Assembly: GCA_002382045.1 (NCBI GenBank)
Contig: DFZJ01000027.1
Coordinates: 1-16,228, forward strand
Direction: 5' to 3'
DNA: 16,228 nucleotides
Origin: Syntrophaceae bacterium UBA4059
Lineage (GTDB): Bacteria; Desulfobacterota; Syntrophia; Syntrophales; Smithellaceae
Shown: in pieces, positions 14,905 through 16,228 of the stretch
How the letters are laid out: each line of letters starts with the position of its first letter
How positions within the stretch are numbered: position 1 is the stretch's first letter
The notes under the pieces: model-generated
Database searches by the model: none
Told to the model about the DNA's origin: nothing
Seen by the model: only the letters and a program-made list of their open reading frames with translations
Program-made: the position numbers and the translations under genes

Positions 14905-15894
14905 ATGAAAAAGCGCATATTGGGAAGCAGCAATCTGGAAGTCTCAGCCATCGGCTTCGGTTGCATGGGTTTGAGCCATGGCTACGGCCCGGCCACGGAC
15001 AAAAAAGATGGGATTGCGTTGATCCGCGCAGCCGTTGAGCGAGGGGTGACCTTCTTTGATACGGCTGAGGTCTACGGGCCGTTCGCCAACGAGGAATTGG
15101 TCGGTGAGGCCCTTGCGCCGCTTCGTGATCAGGTCGTGATTGCCACAAAATTCGGTTTTACCTTTGGCGACGACGGCAAGCAGCAAATCTTGAACAGCAG
15201 GCCGGAGCATATCAAACAGGTCGCTGAAGCAAGCCTGAAGCGTTTGAGGACAGACGTCATCGATCTGTATTACCAGCACCGTGTTGACCCTCAGGTGCCC
15301 ATTGAAGATGTCGCCGGAACAGTACGCGACCTGATTCAGGAAGGAAAGGTGAAGCATTTTGGATTATCCGAAGCCGGATCTGAAACAATTCGCCGTGCTC
15401 ACCAGGTTCAACCGGTTACCGCTCTTCAGAGTGAGTATTCTCTCTGGTGGCGAGAGCCTGAGAAAGATATATTACCAACTTTAGAAGAACTCGGGATTGG
15501 CTTTGTCCCCTTCAGCCCTCTGGGGAGGGGCTTTCTGACCGGCGCAATCAACGAGGAAACAAAATTTTCCGAAAATGATTTTCGAAACATCGTGCCGCGT
15601 TTTTCACCTGAGGCACGTAAGGCCAATCAGGTGCTGGTTGATTTGCTCGGAGAAATTGCTGCCAGTAAGCAGGCAACCCGTGCACAGATTGTGATTGCAT
15701 GGATTCTTGCACAAAAGCCCTGGATTGTTCCGATTCCCGGCACTACTAAGCGCCACCGCCTGGAGGAGAACATCGGCGGGACTTCCGTCGAGTTGACAGC
15801 TGAGGACCTGCGCGAAATTGAGAGCGCAATAGCTAAAATCACTATTCAAGGGGCTCGCTACCCGGACTCCCTGCAGAAACAGGTCGACCGCTGA
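14905..15894 (+). CDS. Aldo/keto reductase
   Basis: A 329-residue NADPH-dependent (beta/alpha)8-barrel oxidoreductase, probably reducing aldehydes or ketones in the cytoplasm. The catalytic tetrad is complete: D52 and Y57 in 'FFDTAEVYGPFANEELVGEA', K82 in 'VVIATKFGF', H125 in 'VIDLYYQHRVDP'. 'GKVKHFGLSEAG', 'SPLGRGFLTG' and 'PWIVPIPGTTKRHRLEEN' are standard for the YajO/plant AKR-like subgroup and its cofactor pocket. GGAG lies 7 nt before ATG 14905. It is divergent from the AraC-family regulator, its likely controller. I find no clear sigma70 pair upstream, which would fit activator dependence. Full length. Confidence 0.94.
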   Translation: MKKRILGSSNLEVSAIGFGCMGLSHGYGPATDKKDGIALIRAAVERGVTFFDTAEVYGPFANEELVGEALAPLRDQVVIATKFGFTFGDDGKQQILNSRPEHIKQVAEASLKRLRTDVIDLYYQHRVDPQVPIEDVAGTVRDLIQEGKVKHFGLSEAGSETIRRAHQVQPVTALQSEYSLWWREPEKDILPTLEELGIGFVPFSPLGRGFLTGAINEETKFSENDFRNIVPRFSPEARKANQVLVDLLGEIAASKQATRAQIVIAWILAQKPWIVPIPGTTKRHRLEENIGGTSVELTAEDLREIESAIAKITIQGARYPDSLQKQVDR

Positions 15895-16067
15895 ACGGCG
15901 GCACGGCTAAGAAGCGGTTATGCTATAAGCCAACCGGACGGGGTGGATATCAACAAGATCCTGTACCGGCCGACAGCTCAGGTGCTGTAAATGGCCTGCC
16001 TGGATCAACTGAATATTCATCAGGATGCCGAAGTTTTACAACAACGCCAATATAAAAGGATTTGAGG

Positions 16068-16228
16068 ATGAAGATCATAGCATTCAACGGAAGTCCCAGA
16101 AAAAAGTGGAACACATCAACACTGCTTGAAAAAGCGTTGGAAGGCGCATCTTCGAAGGGTGCCGAGACCGAGCTCATCCATCTGTATGATCTGAGCTGCA
16201 AAGATGGTTTTAGGGACAATCAGGAGGA
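16068..16228 (+). CDS. Flavodoxin-like NAD(P)H-dependent oxidoreductase, N-terminal part (cut by window end)
   Basis: The first 53 codons, starting ATG 16068 with AAAGGA 6 nt upstream. 'MKIIAFNGSPRKKWNTSTLL' carries the FMN phosphate-binding loop (NGSPRK) of the flavodoxin-like/iron-sulfur flavoprotein family, followed by 'GAETELIHLYDL', the second strand. Family members I know continue with a Cys-rich stretch such as 'GCxxCxxC'; here the text reads 'SCKDGFRDNQE', so the Cys cluster seems absent or displaced. Whether this is a variant or a damaged gene cannot be decided from the visible part. The 173 nt before it (15895-16067) show no recognisable gene. Confidence 0.75.
   Translation, partial: MKIIAFNGSPRKKWNTSTLLEKALEGASSKGAETELIHLYDLSCKDGFRDNQE

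Noticed and set aside
15895..16067. Open stretch after the aldo/keto reductase reading '...DGVDINKILYRPTAQVL'
   Set aside because: No start with a ribosome binding site and no family recognised; it is in frame with the reductase after its stop, but the reductase C-terminus is already complete.
1..16228. CRISPR array, tRNA, rRNA, insertion sequence or phage attachment site
   Set aside because: I found no regularly spaced repeats, cloverleaf-like sequences, transposase motifs or flanking direct repeats by eye.

Overview
The window looks like a chromosomal segment of a Gram-negative, Desulfobacterota-like bacterium (the Syntrophales/Geobacter neighbourhood is my best guess). The reasons are two predicted lipoproteins, a TolC-type outer-membrane channel, a DUF169 protein and a prmC-murA-hisD run like one I recall from Geobacter-type genomes. 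This placement is inference, since no rRNA or tRNA is present. Base composition looks moderate overall. The right-hand third (from about 11.9 kb) is patchier in codon style and looks like accessory DNA.

Positions 1-6150 (minus strand): an efflux operon reading TetR regulator, periplasmic adaptor lipoprotein, RND pump. I followed the pump frame codon by codon from the ATG at 4434 to the window edge and found no stop. It runs straight from an HAE-like RND permease (residues about 1-1020) through a lysine-containing linker and a signal-peptide-like segment into a TolC/OprM-type outer-membrane factor (residue about 1059 to the edge at 1478). Inner-membrane pump and outer-membrane channel are therefore encoded as one polypeptide, the most unusual feature here.

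Positions 6158-6696: a candidate operator for the TetR gene, then a LEA14-like lipoprotein gene on the minus strand whose sigma70-type promoter places the transcription start on its own ATG, which suggests a leaderless mRNA. Positions 6946-10354 (plus strand): a tight housekeeping operon prmC-murA-hisD (translation termination, peptidoglycan, histidine).

Positions 10367-11730 (minus strand): one promoter followed by a short MNT-type nucleotidyltransferase, a patatin-like phospholipase coupled to it at a 1-nt gap, and a 43-residue cysteine-rich ORF with a good ribosome binding site that meets hisD tail to tail. Positions 11814-13524 (plus strand): a clear sigma70 promoter, a DUF169 protein, and a short-chain dehydrogenase fold protein in which the catalytic Asn and Ser positions are His and Ala.

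Positions 13570-16228: a decayed aldo/keto reductase remnant, an AraC-family regulator (minus) divergent from an intact aldo/keto reductase (plus), an arrangement reminiscent of E. coli YqhC and its aldehyde-reductase targets, and finally the first 53 codons of a flavodoxin-like NAD(P)H-dependent oxidoreductase cut by the window edge. I saw no CRISPR array, tRNA, rRNA, insertion sequence or transposase.
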